From contig JAIXMN010000032.1 in assembly GCA_025716815.1 (NCBI GenBank), positions 302,423-366,422 on the forward strand: DNA of 64,000 nucleotides. Reading direction: 5' to 3'. Positions 1 to 10,908 of the stretch are shown piece after piece. Each line of letters begins with the position of its first letter. Position 1 is the stretch's first letter. Made by a program: the position numbers and the translations under genes. The notes under the pieces were generated by a model. That model ran no database searches. It saw only the letters and a list, made by a program, of their open reading frames with translations, and was not told the origin of the DNA. The DNA comes from Dichotomocladium elegans (lineage: Eukaryota > Mucoromycota > Mucoromycetes > Mucorales > Lichtheimiaceae).

Positions 1-1005
1 TTCCCCAGCGAAAGGATACAGACATTCGGATGAAAGGAGCCCGGATCAAGCGCAATTACATAGCGTACACTGACCAAGACAAGGTCAGATTTTTCAAACG
101 GATGTTTGTGAAGATCTTGAGTGCATCAGCTGCTAGGAATCCATGTTCGTTCAGCCCAGCGATGGGTATTACAGTACGGAAAGGACCTGACAGCATTTTT
201 AAGAAACGTAGAGGCAGAGGTCGTTCACGTATTCTAAACGAAGACCATAAGAGTGCTATTATAGAATGGGTTAATGAGAATCCGTCAATTGTCCTAGAGC
301 AGCTGATAAAGCAACTGCTCCAGAGATGTGAGGGTCTCAAGGTATCCAAAACAACGCTCCAGAGATTTATGAAGAACGAATGCAACTTGTCATTGAAAAT
401 GACTCGGTTTCAGCCTGTAGACAGGAATAGCGATGCAAATGTCCAGGAACGCCTTGACTGGGTGCGCAGATGGGACATGTCCGACATCGACTTTAGAAAA
501 AACTGCGTTTTTCTTGATGAGTCTGGATTTCGTATTAGTATAAAACGCAGCATGCATTGTCCAAGAAAGGATCCCCTGCAGTGGTCACAATACCAAAGAC
601 AAGAGCAAAGACAATCGCAATCTTGGGAGTAATTTCAGCATAAGCCATCATTAAATGTAGCTTGAGACTTCTGCAACCACCATCCAAGAAAAGAGAGAGG
701 GCATGTCCATCTGAAGTTGCGAGCAGAGGGACTGTAACTGAACATTATCTCAACTTTTTTAAAGCTACAATGGACGAGATGGATAAGTATGAACATATGA
801 AGGGGCCATTCTTCAATAACGGATAATGCACCTATCCATAAGGCTGAGGATATCTCTACATACATTGAGTGTCGAGGATATCGATGCGTTTATCTTCCAC
901 GATACTCGCCCGAACTCAATCCGATTCTGCAGCTTTGGTCAGTTGTCAAGAGCAAAGTAAAAGGCAATAGCCTACCCTTGTTTCCATTCTGCAATATTCT
1001 AATAT
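1..1005 (+). pseudogene. Decayed Tc1/mariner (IS630-like) transposase, copy A
   Basis: An open stretch from about 30 to 632 translates into a mariner-type transposase: a basic linker (KKRRGRGRSRIL), a second helix-turn-helix region, the QPVDRNSD block before the catalytic domain, and the first catalytic Asp in FLDESGF (around 520-530). After about 560 the frame breaks. The second Asp region is recognisable near 820-850 (TDNAPIHKAEDI) and the end of the catalytic core near 890-960 (YSPELNP...LWSVVKSKVK). The third acidic residue is lost: the expected IEQFW reads ILQLW. The 5' end lies outside the window. It is closely related to the copy at 5,400-6,640, in the same orientation. Frameshifts and the lost Glu mean it cannot make an active enzyme. 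Confidence 0.85.
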
Positions 1006-1059
1006 TCCGGAATCCTCTGTAGATAACGTTATCAGCCTAACTTAAGTGGCTCGAGAGGA

Positions 1060-1489
1060 GAGGGTATGGGTTTTGGGTGGGACCGTGGGTTGACTGCATC
1101 CACGCAGGTCTCCTACCACGGTTTCGTCGAGGTGCTTTTGTCTCCGTCTGCTACCTCTGTTGCTTCACCAGATGTTTCTGCTGCTGGTGTTATTGTTGGT
1201 CTTCGTTGTCCCTCTTCGTTCCTTCCTCCAACCCTTCCGCCTTCGCATCCACCGTCGACGCTCAACAGCTCCGGCTCCTTCCTTTCCTCCCTGTTCCGCC
1301 ATTGTTACCGCAATAGAACACCGTGCTACCTTCGGGGTGAATTGAATGATAAGAAGAGGCTGATATTCTCTGTTGACTAACGGGTATGTTTTTGAAAATG
1401 ATATATCAGTCCTCGTTCTCTACCCAAAAACATAAGAAGGGCCATGAAGCAGAAAGGATAGCATTGTACATCTCACCTAGCGCGGCAGT
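1060..1489. other. CT-rich block and left flank of palindrome 1
   Basis: A pyrimidine-rich, low-complexity stretch runs from about 1,066 to 1,345 and gives overlapping open frames in several phases. They share no motif with any family I recognise, so I do not call a gene. The block ends near CTGTTGACTAACGGGT at about 1,369-1,385. A very similar signature (TGTTGACTAACAGGT) ends the CT-rich block at 6,880-7,100, so both may belong to one dispersed repeat. Nothing else is recognisable up to the palindrome. Confidence 0.4.
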
Positions 1490-3189
1490 AGCTAAAATTC
1501 TTGAGAGAATAAAGAATGCAATTCAACATGCTAACCGCCTGGTTTCTACCATTTATGCACATGCATCCGCGAATATCAAGCTGAGAAAATTCTATTAGAG
1601 CGTTTGGTTTATTAATACATTAACATAAAACAATAGAAGTTGGCCATGCAAGTGGCGGAGTGCGATTGCCGATGACCGGAACTAATACGAAATGGGGATC
1701 CGATATATGAAAGGAATCTGCTGATAGCAGGACTTTCACTGTAGGGACCTGCTGCAACGACAAGCGTCTAGCCGGTGGCTTGCGGTTTGGCGCCCAACAG
1801 GTATACAGCTACTCGTTGACTGCGTCCAGAGAACCTCACATGTGGCACTCAATAAAGAGAAGAGTAGGCCGCTTGAGTGCAGTACTGCTATAAAAGCAGG
1901 AGAGAGAAAGCCTTGCCCCCGCAGAGAAGATGGCCTTGTTTCTGAAAAGAGGAGGGTCTTGGATGAAGGAGGAAATATCTTTGGTTCTAGTACAGGAGGA
2001 GTCAGTATTGTCCATAACAGACAGTGAAGAGGTGCTTACTTTGAAATGGAAGCATAGACGGCAGGCAGTGGTTGGGATCTAATATGACGTGGCGATCCCA
2101 GACATGAAAGGAACCTGGCTGAGAGCAGGACTTTCACTGTAGGGACCTGCTGCAACGACAAGCGTCTAGCCGGTGGCTTGCGGTTTGGCGCCCAACAGGT
2201 ATACAGCTACTCGTTGACTGCGTCCAAAGAGCCTCACATGTGGCACTCGATAAAGAGAAGAGTAGGCCGCTTGAGTGCAGTACTGCTATAAAAGCAGGAG
2301 AGAGAGAGTCTTGCTTCCCGCCGATGGCCTTGTTTCCGAGAAGAGGAGAGTCTTGATTGAAGGAGGAAATATCTTTGGTTCTAGAACAGGGGGAGTTAGA
2401 CTTGTCCGTAACAGACAGTGAAGAGGTGCTTACTTTGAAATGGAAGCATAGACGGCAGGCAGTGGTTGGGATCTAATATGACGTGGCGATCCCAGACATG
2501 AGAGGAACCTGGCTGATAGCAGGACTTTCACTGTAGGGACCTGCTGCAACGACAAGCGTCTAGCCGGTGGCTTGCGGTTTGGCGCCCAACAGGTATACAG
2601 CTACTCGTTGACTGCGTCCAAAGAGCCTCACATGTGGCACTCGATAAAGAGAAGAGTAGGCCGCTTGAGTGCAGTGCTGCTATAAAAGCAGGAGAGAGAG
2701 AGTCTTGCTTCCCACCGAGAAGATGGCCTTGTTTCTGAGAAGAGGAGGGTCTTGTTTCCAGATGATAAGACGGCTGCTGCGTCTTTAGGCTTGTCAATAT
2801 CGGCCGAGCCAAGAAGGTGCTTATTTTGGATCTGGTCTTGATAATATCTGTCATGGATAGCAGAGAGAAAGAGTATATTGCTTCAGCCGCTCTGATTGCG
2901 GCAAAGGACCAAGCGATTACTGCTGCATTATCATTATAGACTGTGGAAGTAAACGAGAAGTGAAGAAGAAGTGTGCGGTCCGGTGAAAAAATAGGCATGT
3001 GCGCTTTATTAACGAATGTCATTGGTTTAACAGTACTGGCCTAGCCATTTTTCTACCTGACTCGTTCTCACGCCGCCGCTGAAAACTTCCAAGCATGTCC
3101 CATTATCCTCAATACAATCGTCCCATTTATCACGGTGCACAAGAAATTTACTCCAACGCAAAAAATCGCTTCATCATCGATGAAGGTCA
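1490..3189 (+). repeat. Left arm of palindrome 1 (foldback-like), three tandem ~395-bp units
   Basis: This stretch is repeated in inverted orientation at 3,413-5,112; paired positions add up to 6,602. Identity is very high from about 1,519 inward and drops in the last ~30 bp at the outer edge. The arm contains three tandem copies of a unit that starts at GACTTTCACTG (1,731, 2,129 and 2,523; periods 398 and 394). Each copy has a TATAAAA box on the plus strand, at 1,889-1,895, 2,287-2,293 and 2,681-2,687. Short open frames here (for example a 164-codon frame at 2,528-3,022 minus) recur in mirror image in the other arm and match no family I recognise, so I treat them as repeat DNA rather than genes. 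Confidence 0.92.
1889..2687 (+). promoter_or_regulatory. Three repeated TATA boxes pointing toward the palindrome centre
   Basis: TATAAAAGCAGGAGAGAG-type motifs occur at 1,889, 2,287 and 2,681, one in each tandem unit and each preceded by GCAGTACTGC or GCAGTGCTGC. The consistent position in every unit suggests a duplicated Pol II promoter. In the other arm the mirrored boxes at 3,915, 4,309 and 4,707 (minus strand) point back at this arm. Transcription from either side would therefore cross the 223-bp spacer and the opposite arm. Confidence 0.5.
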
Positions 3190-3412
3190 ATCTCCTTTTG
3201 TCCTGGTAGAGAGCAACAGTGAAGCAGAAATGACCGTGTGTAATACCCCAACGATGGTTCCACAGCTAGCTCTATCGGCAGCCATTCCGAAGCGGTGATT
3301 GAATCCGACATCCTCATGACCATTACTCCTTTTGGAACGGTTATCTGCTCGCATTCACGCGGTTTCGTTTTTCGCTTCCGTATTACGTACTTCATTCTAC
3401 GAAAAAAGAAAC
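3190..3412. other. Spacer (loop) of palindrome 1
   Basis: This is 223 bp of unique sequence between the two arms. Short frames cross it from the left arm (3,095-3,298, plus) and into the right arm (3,295-3,534, plus), but neither shows a recognisable domain. It would form the loop of any hairpin transcript. Confidence 0.8.
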
Positions 3413-5112
3413 TGACCTTCATCGATGATGAAGCGATTTTTTGCGTTGGAGTAAATTTCTTGTGCACCGTGATAAATGGGACGATTGTATTGAGGATAAT
3501 GGGACATGCTTGGAAGTTTTCAGCGGCGGCGTGAGAACGAGTCAGGTAGAAAAATGGCTAGGCCAGTACTGTTAAACCAATGACATTCGTTAATAAAGCG
3601 CACATGCCTATTTTTTCACCGGACCGCACACTTCTTCTTCACTTCTCGTTTACTTCCACAGTCTATAATGATAATGCAGCAGTAATCGCTTGGTCCTTTG
3701 CCGCAATCAGAGCGGCTGAAGCAATATACTCTTTCTCTCTGCTATCCATGACAGATATTATCAAGACCAGATCCAAAATAAGCACCTTCTTGGCTCGGCC
3801 GATATTGACAAGCCTAAAGACGCAGCAGCCGTCTTATCATCTGGAAACAAGACCCTCCTCTTCTCAGAAACAAGGCCATCTTCTCGGTGGGAAGCAAGAC
3901 TCTCTCTCTCCTGCTTTTATAGCAGCACTGCACTCAAGCGGCCTACTCTTCTCTTTATCGAGTGCCACATGTGAGGCTCTTTGGACGCAGTCAACGAGTA
4001 GCTGTATACCTGTTGGGCGCCAAACCGCAAGCCACCGGCTAGACGCTTGTCGTTGCAGCAGGTCCCTACAGTGAAAGTCCTGCTATCAGCCAGGTTCCTC
4101 TCATGTCTGGGATCGCCACGTCATATTAGATCCCAACCACTGCCTGCCGTCTATGCTTCCATTTCAAAGTAAGCACCTCTTCACTGTCTGTTACGGACAA
4201 GTCTAACTCCCCCTGTTCTAGAACCAAAGATATTTCCTCCTTCAATCAAGACTCTCCTCTTCTCGGAAACAAGGCCATCGGCGGGAAGCAAGACTCTCTC
4301 TCTCCTGCTTTTATAGCAGTACTGCACTCAAGCGGCCTACTCTTCTCTTTATCGAGTGCCACATGTGAGGCTCTTTGGACGCAGTCAACGAGTAGCTGTA
4401 TACCTGTTGGGCGCCAAACCGCAAGCCACCGGCTAGACGCTTGTCGTTGCAGCAGGTCCCTACAGTGAAAGTCCTGCTCTCAGCCAGGTTCCTTTCATGT
4501 CTGGGATCGCCACGTCATATTAGATCCCAACCACTGCCTGCCGTCTATGCTTCCATTTCAAAGTAAGCACCTCTTCACTGTCTGTTATGGACAATACTGA
4601 CTCCTCCTGTACTAGAACCAAAGATATTTCCTCCTTCATCCAAGACCCTCCTCTTTTCAGAAACAAGGCCATCTTCTCTGCGGGGGCAAGGCTTTCTCTC
4701 TCCTGCTTTTATAGCAGTACTGCACTCAAGCGGCCTACTCTTCTCTTTATTGAGTGCCACATGTGAGGCTCTTTGGACGCAGTCAACGAGTAGCTGTATA
4801 CATGTTGGGCTGCGAACCGCAAGCCACCGGCTGGACGCTTGTCGTGGCAGCAGATAGCTGTAGTGAAGTCCTGCTATCAGCAGATTCCTTTCATATATCG
4901 GATCCCCATTTCGTATTAGTTCCGGTCATCGGCAATCGCACTCCGCCACTTGCATGGCCAACTTCTATTGTTTTATGTTAATGTATTAATAAACCAAACG
5001 CTCTAATAGAATTTTCTCAGCTTGATATTCGCGGATGCATGTGCATAAATGGTAGAAACCAGGCGGTTAGCATGTTGAATTTCACTTTTTACTCTCTCGA
5101 TACCGTGTTAAA
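3413..5112 (-). repeat. Right arm of palindrome 1
   Basis: This is the inverted copy of 1,490-3,189. The tandem unit appears three times in reverse orientation, with TTTTATA (TATAAAA on the minus strand) at 3,915-3,921, 4,309-4,315 and 4,707-4,713. The mirror ORFs (3,580-4,074 plus; 4,575-4,760 minus) are identical in translation to those of the left arm, so the arms are nearly identical. The outermost unit has diverged slightly (around 4,800-4,870). Confidence 0.92.
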
Positions 5113-5400
5113 TACTTGAAAGTTATTCTGGATTTGTTCGGGGCGTGCATATCGCGTTCTCTAGATTAATACGCCTGTAGAGTTGTTCAGACTACCCATC
5201 CATATCACCAACGATTATACACTATTTTCAAAATCAAAGTCGTGCTCTGCCAGTCCTGAAGTCGCAGGATCGCAAAAATACAAATCGCATTTTGCCCAGA
5301 AATTCTTTAGGCGTGATGACTAATCGAATGTGACATACATACACGGAAAGGTGTCGCACAAAGAAAAGGGTTTATCTTCTATACATTTTTCCATTCTGAA

Positions 5401-6640
5401 ATGGGCAACCTATTTTCTAAGAAAATGGCCAAGGCCATATCGTTGATGAGCGTGGCTGTCTTGAACCTACGGACTATGCCATTGATGAGGAAATGTACTC
5501 ACTTCAATCCGTTTGTTCTCACACTGAATATCTGCGTAGCATATCGTGCAGAGATAACCCTGAGCTTACTTCCGCACATATTCCCCAGCGAAGGATACAG
5601 ACATTCGGATGAAAGAAATTGGAGATCAAGCGCTGTTACACAGCATACGCTGACCAAGACAAGATCAGATTTTTCAAACGGATGTTTGAGAAGATCTTGA
5701 GTGCATCGGCTGCTAAGACTCCATATATTCGTTAAGCCCAGCGAGGGGCATTACAGTACGAGAAGGACCCTGACAGCATCTTTAAGAAAGCTAACGCGGG
5801 AGGGGTCGTTCGCGTGTTCTCAATGAAGAGCATAAGCGCATTGTTTTAGAATACGTTGATGAAGACCCATTCATTGTCCTAGAGTAGCTGCTCCAACGAT
5901 TTGAGGGTCACAAGCATCTAAAACGACGCTCCATCGATTTATGAAAATTTATGCAACTTGTCATTAAAAATGGTTCGGTTTCAGCCTATAGACAGAAATA
6001 GTGCTGCGAAGATCCAAGAGCGCCTTGACTGAGGACGCAGATGGGATAGGACCGACATCGACTTCGAAAATCTGGGGTTTTCTTTGATGTGTCTGGATTC
6101 CATACTAATATGAAGCGCAGCATGGCATAGTCCAAGAAAGGGACTCCTGCCGTAGTCACAGTGCCGAAAATAAGAGCAAAAACAAGTACCATCTTGGGAG
6201 CAATCTCAGCATCAGGCGTCATTCAATGTAGCTTGAGACTCCCACAGCCACCAATGAAGAAAAGAAGAGGGCAGGTCAATCTAAAGTTGCGAGCAGAGGA
6301 ACTGGAACTGTATATCATCACAGCTTTCTTAAGGCAACAATGGACGAGATGGATAAGCATCAACGTATGAAGGGCCATTATTCGGTAATGAATAATACAC
6401 CTGTCCATACGGCTCAGGATATCTCTGCGTACATCGAGTCTCGGGGATATCGAAATGCTTATCTTCCACCATACTCGCCTGAACTCAATTCTATTGAGGA
6501 GTTTTGGTCAGTGGTCAAGGGCAAAGTTAAATGAAATAGGTTCTTGGAAAGCGAGACGTTGATAACACAGATCTGCGAGGCATCCAAGCTTAAAGCTGAG
6601 CGATTTCGAAGGTTTCGTTTCTCATTCTCATATGTGATTA
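5401..6640 (+). pseudogene. Decayed Tc1/mariner transposase, copy B
   Basis: It is related to copy A from 5,581 onward (CCCCAGCGAAGGATACAGAC). Here the upstream part is also present, with DNPEL-like residues around 5,560. The helix-turn-helix region (around 5,690) and the first catalytic Asp (around 6,080-6,100) are frame-shifted. The C-terminal half is open from 6,340 to 6,534 and contains the second catalytic region (HYSVMNNTPVHTAQDI) with Asn in place of the usual Asp, then YSPELNSIEEFW with the third acidic residue kept. A tail resembling ESETLITQICEAS follows to about 6,600. Several frameshifts and the D-to-N change make it inactive. Copies A and B flank palindrome 1 in direct orientation. 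Confidence 0.85.
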
Positions 6641-6764
6641 GTTAACTGCCGCTGTATCTACTGCAGCATCGTTTATCACAAAGGAATTTCTTCTGCTCCT
6701 CCTTGATTTCCTATAAATAATGGACAACTGAGAAATCTCCTTTCTCCGTCGACTTCATCCCGAC

Positions 6765-6868
6765 CCTCTCTTCCATGGTCTTATCCGGTATGATTATTGC
6801 AACTAACATCCACTGTCTTTTATAGATTAACCAATCGTACCCGTGCTTGATGAGCCATGGAAGAGAGG
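6765..6868 (+). mobile_element. 104-bp MITE with 14-bp inverted termini (copy 1)
   Basis: CCTCTCTTCCATGG at 6,765-6,778 is repeated inverted as CCATGGAAGAGAGG at 6,855-6,868. The same element lies in the opposite orientation at 46,017-46,143, sharing the termini and internal segments such as ACCAATCGTAC next to one end and TTAT.C.GTATGA next to the other. No target-site duplication is obvious. It is non-coding. Confidence 0.65.
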
Positions 6869-7358
6869 AGTTCCTGAACACCCTTCCGCTCCTTCCGCTC
6901 TTTTTCGCTGCCACCGCAGGCCCCATTTCGCTCCTTCCCTCCGCCGCCCCCTGTCTCTTCTGGTGTGCTGGCTCTCTCCTCCTGTCTCCCCGTCCCGGTT
7001 ATCGCCGGGACTACCCAGGATAACTCCTGGGTCCTTCGGGGCCCTTGAGTGTAAGTTAAAGCGTATGGAGGAGTAGTGTTTTTCTGTTGACTAACAGGTT
7101 TTAATCCATGGATGCGAAATCTTTTTGCCTATTGATACGACAAATTTATATAATTCAATGCGACATTTCTTTGTATTTTGCACGACATTATTTTATCTTG
7201 TTTACGACATTTATTTTTGAAAATAAAGTAGATTGCCCATGCCAACCCGTATCCAACAAATGAATCATCGAAAGGAGGGAGATTCTGCTCCCGCTCATTT
7301 TGTATAATCCTTGCTCGCTATAATATAGTGTTTTATTATTAGGAGTGGAGCCTGTTAT
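6869..7358. other. CT-rich block and dispersed-repeat fragment 3' of ORC5
   Basis: A pyrimidine-rich stretch (about 6,880-7,080) resembles that at 1,066-1,380 in composition and ends in TGTTGACTAACAGGT at about 7,086-7,100. It is followed by GATGCGAAATCTTTT at 7,111, which recurs at 29,174 with about 50 bp of imperfect similarity. Repeated ACGACATT motifs follow (7,160-7,220). No gene is supported. Confidence 0.4.
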
Positions 7359-9305
7359 TCAGCAGAAATCGAACAAGTATTTATCAATCTCAAACCGCAC
7401 GCTGTGCGCAACAGCTCTAATAAACTCAAAGCTAACATTGCATTTGAACCTTGCGCCGTCAAGTCGATCAAGATTATTTGCACGCACAAGAAGCCGGAGC
7501 GTGGTTAGACTTGTTATCTATTCATCCACGAACACAACACATAAGTATCATTCTCGTTATTGCATGGTTTGACGTTACCTGCATTTGTATATCGATAGAG
7601 TCTTCCAGGGTATCATCGATAATGCTATAGAAGATAGCTAGCATACGCTCTACAGGAAATGCCTTTGGTCCAAGGAGCTGGGTTCGCATCTAATACCAGC
7701 AGTTAGTGTCGGGTCAACACACTTTTCTGGATCATTATTTTCAGTACCTTGCCGCCAGTATTGTCCGCCTTTCCCTTCCGCGTTCCTCCACCTTTCTTTT
7801 TCCGTCGAGCCTCTGCTGTTTTTGCAAAATATCGAACATCGTATCTCGGCGGATTATATGATGCCAAAAATGATGCTAATAGTAGGAACTTTGTATAATA
7901 TGGAAGTGCAAAATAACCTGTATCATTTCAGGAATGTCAGAGACAGAAAAGAAACAAAGAGCCGTGATAGGAATTCTTACCTTTGTCACGGGAACCTGTT
8001 TGCTTGAGAAACGTCGCCTCTGCTTCATCGTCATCTTCTATGGCTTCAATGCGCTTTGTTTCCTTCGTCCACTCTGCACTCGATATTTCGCGCAGGTAGA
8101 GTTTGTCGGTAGCCTGTGCAAAGAAAGGCGCTGCTAACTTGTAGAGTCTTGCTTTTTCATGAACTTGTGCTATCATTGCCACAGAGGAATGGTCAATACC
8201 GCTATCAGACAAGGTCGCCTTCCGTCTATCACGCATATCCATATATCAGAAAGAATAATACTCACTGTCGCCTTCGCGTAATGGCTTTATATAGAGCGGG
8301 AATAGGAGTGCAGCAAGATATCGTAGTTCGTTAAGATCCTTGCAGTTGTGGTTAAAAATGGAATAAATCAAATCCGAGAAGCTATCGATAAAGTCGTCGT
8401 CGAGCTCAATGTCACCGTCCGGCGTCTGAACAATGCGGTTTGTAAACTGAAGTCGTAGAATTTGGATTGTGTCTTGCTTTGTATACTCGGAGAAGCGCAT
8501 GACTAACGGTTCATAAGCACCCCCTTTGATGCGGAATTTGTCAAAGACAATAGTGCTGATCAGGATCACACAAATATTTCGTTCTGTCTAAAAAGCCAGG
8601 ACCTTTTTCAGCGCCATACTCTCCTCTCTGATTGACATGGGTATAAGAACGTTTACCATTTCTGCTAAACGAAGCAGAGAATAGAGTAGTGTGCTTCCCA
8701 TGTCGCGCACCCTTTCCGCATGATCTAGCACCTAAAATACTCCCGCGCAGCCGATTTAGCAGCTTAACCCAAGGGGACGCCATCCACCGTCAACCGCCCT
8801 TCCATTACCAAGTACCGCGTTTCGCTCTCTCCCAATCGAATACTTGTCTCTTCGTTCAGAGTGACGCCTTCCTGGATAATCTTTATAAATTGATGGATAT
8901 TGTCCACCCGCCGAACTCCAGTGAACTGATTCTCAAAAGAAGGTGTCCAGCTACACCATTGGTTCAACGTGTGCTCAAAGATCATGCGTGGCGTATGGCA
9001 TTCGATACAATTAATGTATGACCACATCATTCGATCCAGTGAATTCTCAAGTACTGCACGAACGACACTCGTTTTGCCGGAGGACGGGTGGCCGTAGACA
9101 AATATACTGGGCACAACAGGATCGGCGGGCTGCATTCATTTTAGAAAAAAAAAGGACATTGTGTTACTCGCACACATTCGAATTTGAGTTTCAGGAAAAG
9201 TCATTGCTGCTGCCCAGCTTTACATACTTTTCCCATGAGTTTGAGAAGCGTTGCGATTTGCTTTGATCGTCCGGGAAATTGCGATTCTAGTTTATGCCTG
9301 ATCAT
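7359..9305 (-). CDS. ORC5: Origin recognition complex subunit 5 (Orc5), 8 exons
   Basis: Orc5 is an AAA+-like ATPase subunit of the nuclear origin recognition complex, which loads MCM helicase at replication origins. Spliced from 9,228-9,305, 8,809-9,129, 8,657-8,731, 8,266-8,587, 7,981-8,169, 7,748-7,812, 7,579-7,689 and 7,359-7,517 (listed 5' to 3'), it gives 439 residues, the usual length. Walker A is GHPSSGKT (residues 39-46) and the Walker-B-like strand is RYLVLDHAE (131-139). Further family blocks are FDKFRIKGGAYEPLV, CKDLNELRYLA, DKLYLREISSAEW, LLGPKAFPVERMLAIFYSI and the C-terminal FKCNVSFEFIRAVAHSV. A Lys/Arg-rich insert (ARRKKKGGGTRKGK) comes from the 65-nt exon 6. The start at 9,305 is the first ATG in frame with the splice to Walker A. 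The C-terminal winged-helix region is complete. Exon phases agree throughout. Confidence 0.95.
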
Positions 9306-9499
9306 ATTGGGAATGTTGGGAATAAAAGGAACAAGCAAAAAATTCAAGATCTTTTTTTATCGGTCCTATAGAAATGCGAATAATATGAATTTATCCATGT
9401 AGTTTGATAACGATATTAAATGATTATGGTATAGATGGAAGAAGGACACGCGTTGTACTATCAAGAGGGTTAAGAAATGGAGAGGGAAAAAGACTTGTC

Positions 9500-10695
9500 T
9501 TAGGTATTGAAGTCTCGAAGTTCAAGCTGAACAAAAGGGAAACATTGATGTTAATGTTCTTCAAAAGTATTTTGCTCCCTTCGTCTGGACTTACGAAAAG
9601 GAATGCAACTCGTACGGGGTTAGCAATCAAGATATTTTGAGGCTGATATACAGTCTCGTTTTCGGTTTGAATAAAATGCTGCAGACGTTGAATGCACTGG
9701 ATAGAACAAGATAGATCAGTAAATGGCTTTAGTCGATTTCTGTTTCTGCTGCTGCTTCCTTTTACCCGTTGATAATGAGTAGAAAAAAAGATGGGCCAGA
9801 TGTAGAGAGTAAGGCACTCCATGATGTTATCGAAGACCGAGTTCCACGATACCCTTTCCGCATCAAGGAGGATTTCATTTATGCGCTGGACAGTATGTCG
9901 AAATTGCTCCTCTGTTATCTAATTGTCGGGCACAGCATGGGCCCATAAGAATTCAGCTAAGCGTTTCTGATTATCATATGGGGCAGTATTTGTTATTTTT
10001 ATCGTACCCTCCCCGCCAAAAGTGGGGGATAATCGCTGGAGAATCGCGTAATGCCATCTCCCCGGCTATAATCACGCTCAACACGGATGGCTTGCTGGGG
10101 AACTCGTCTGGTGATATCAATTATTCGATGGTCGATAGATTCTCGAGAATGAAAGAGCGGCATCGATGAACGAATTGTCATGGCATTATGCTGATCGCAT
10201 TCGTGCGTCTGATGAGGCGGGTTGCTGCTATAGCGGGCAATCTTAGGGTCTAGATGGCCTGTATGTTGGTGAACTTTCTACAAGGAAGGAATGGAATAGC
10301 GAAAAGGAAAATATGGAGAAAATACGCAAAGGAGCACAATGGTAGAAAAAAAACTCCGTGGTACCCTGACAAGCTAACGGCTCAGTGGTTACATTCAAGG
10401 CGGTGTAAGAACGCATGTTATTGCGCTGTAAAAGAGGAGTTGTATCAAACGACTGAGGCTTTCTGCAAAGGGATGCGTTATGCTTATCGACACCCCCTCT
10501 GACGCTGCTATTGCTGCTGCTGCCGCCACCGTTGTTGCTGGTACTATGCTCTTTTGGGGCGATCACAGGTGCGGAGTGTCTCCTCTGGCTAACAGCACTA
10601 CGGAGGTAACCGTGTGCTGTGAACGAATCAATGGTAATGGAAAGGCTCGCTTGTCGGTCACTGTCTTTATTACAGCGTATATCGTGTGGCAACAT
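9500..10695 (-). CDS. ERF4: ERF4/GOLGA7-family palmitoyltransferase accessory subunit, 5 exons
   Basis: Erf4 (animal GOLGA7) is the partner of the DHHC palmitoyltransferase Erf2 on ER/Golgi membranes, needed to acylate Ras-type proteins. Exons are 10,365-10,695, 10,008-10,258, 9,766-9,918, 9,595-9,696 and 9,500-9,526, giving 287 residues. Residues 1-165 are low-complexity, rich in Ser, Asn and Gly. The family domain begins at IRVERDYSRGDG (about 168) and continues with SSDYPPLLAGR, TVQRINEILLDAERV, CLTLYIWPIFFSTHY (hydrophobic segment), RLQHFIQTENETVY and NPVRVAFLFLELRDFN at the end. The last exon encodes only eight residues and the stop. An in-frame ATG at 10,767 would add 24 residues; 10,695 is chosen because the extension is not needed by the family, but this is uncertain. 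The catalytic DHHC subunit is not in this window. Confidence 0.85.
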
Positions 10696-10908
10696 TATGA
10701 ACAAGAAGTGAAGGAGAGGTGACAAAGAAAGGAACGTATACACGCGCGCGCACAAGCGTGGACACATTTGGATAACATCCTCTCACGAAGAAAGACTTTA
10801 TTGTTCCTCGTGCAACAAATATCATCAGTTCATCTTCGTAACTTGTGTAACCAATCGCAATTTGTGAATTATCTGTCCTGGCCACCTATGAGCTTGAAGG
10901 ACAAGCGT

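Noticed and set aside
1066..1380. Three overlapping frames in the CT-rich block
   Set aside because: Pyrimidine-rich low complexity opens several phases at once; composition explains them.
2578..2600. TTTGGCGCCCAACAGG in each palindrome-1 unit, resembling a retroelement tRNA-Lys primer binding site
   Set aside because: Only about 11 bases fit, there is no LTR end before it, no polypurine tract and no gag or pol nearby; likely chance.
2528..4074. Identical 164-codon frames at 2,528-3,022 (minus) and 3,580-4,074 (plus)
   Set aside because: They are mirror copies within palindrome arms, span TATA boxes and tandem units, and match no family; repeat DNA is the better explanation.
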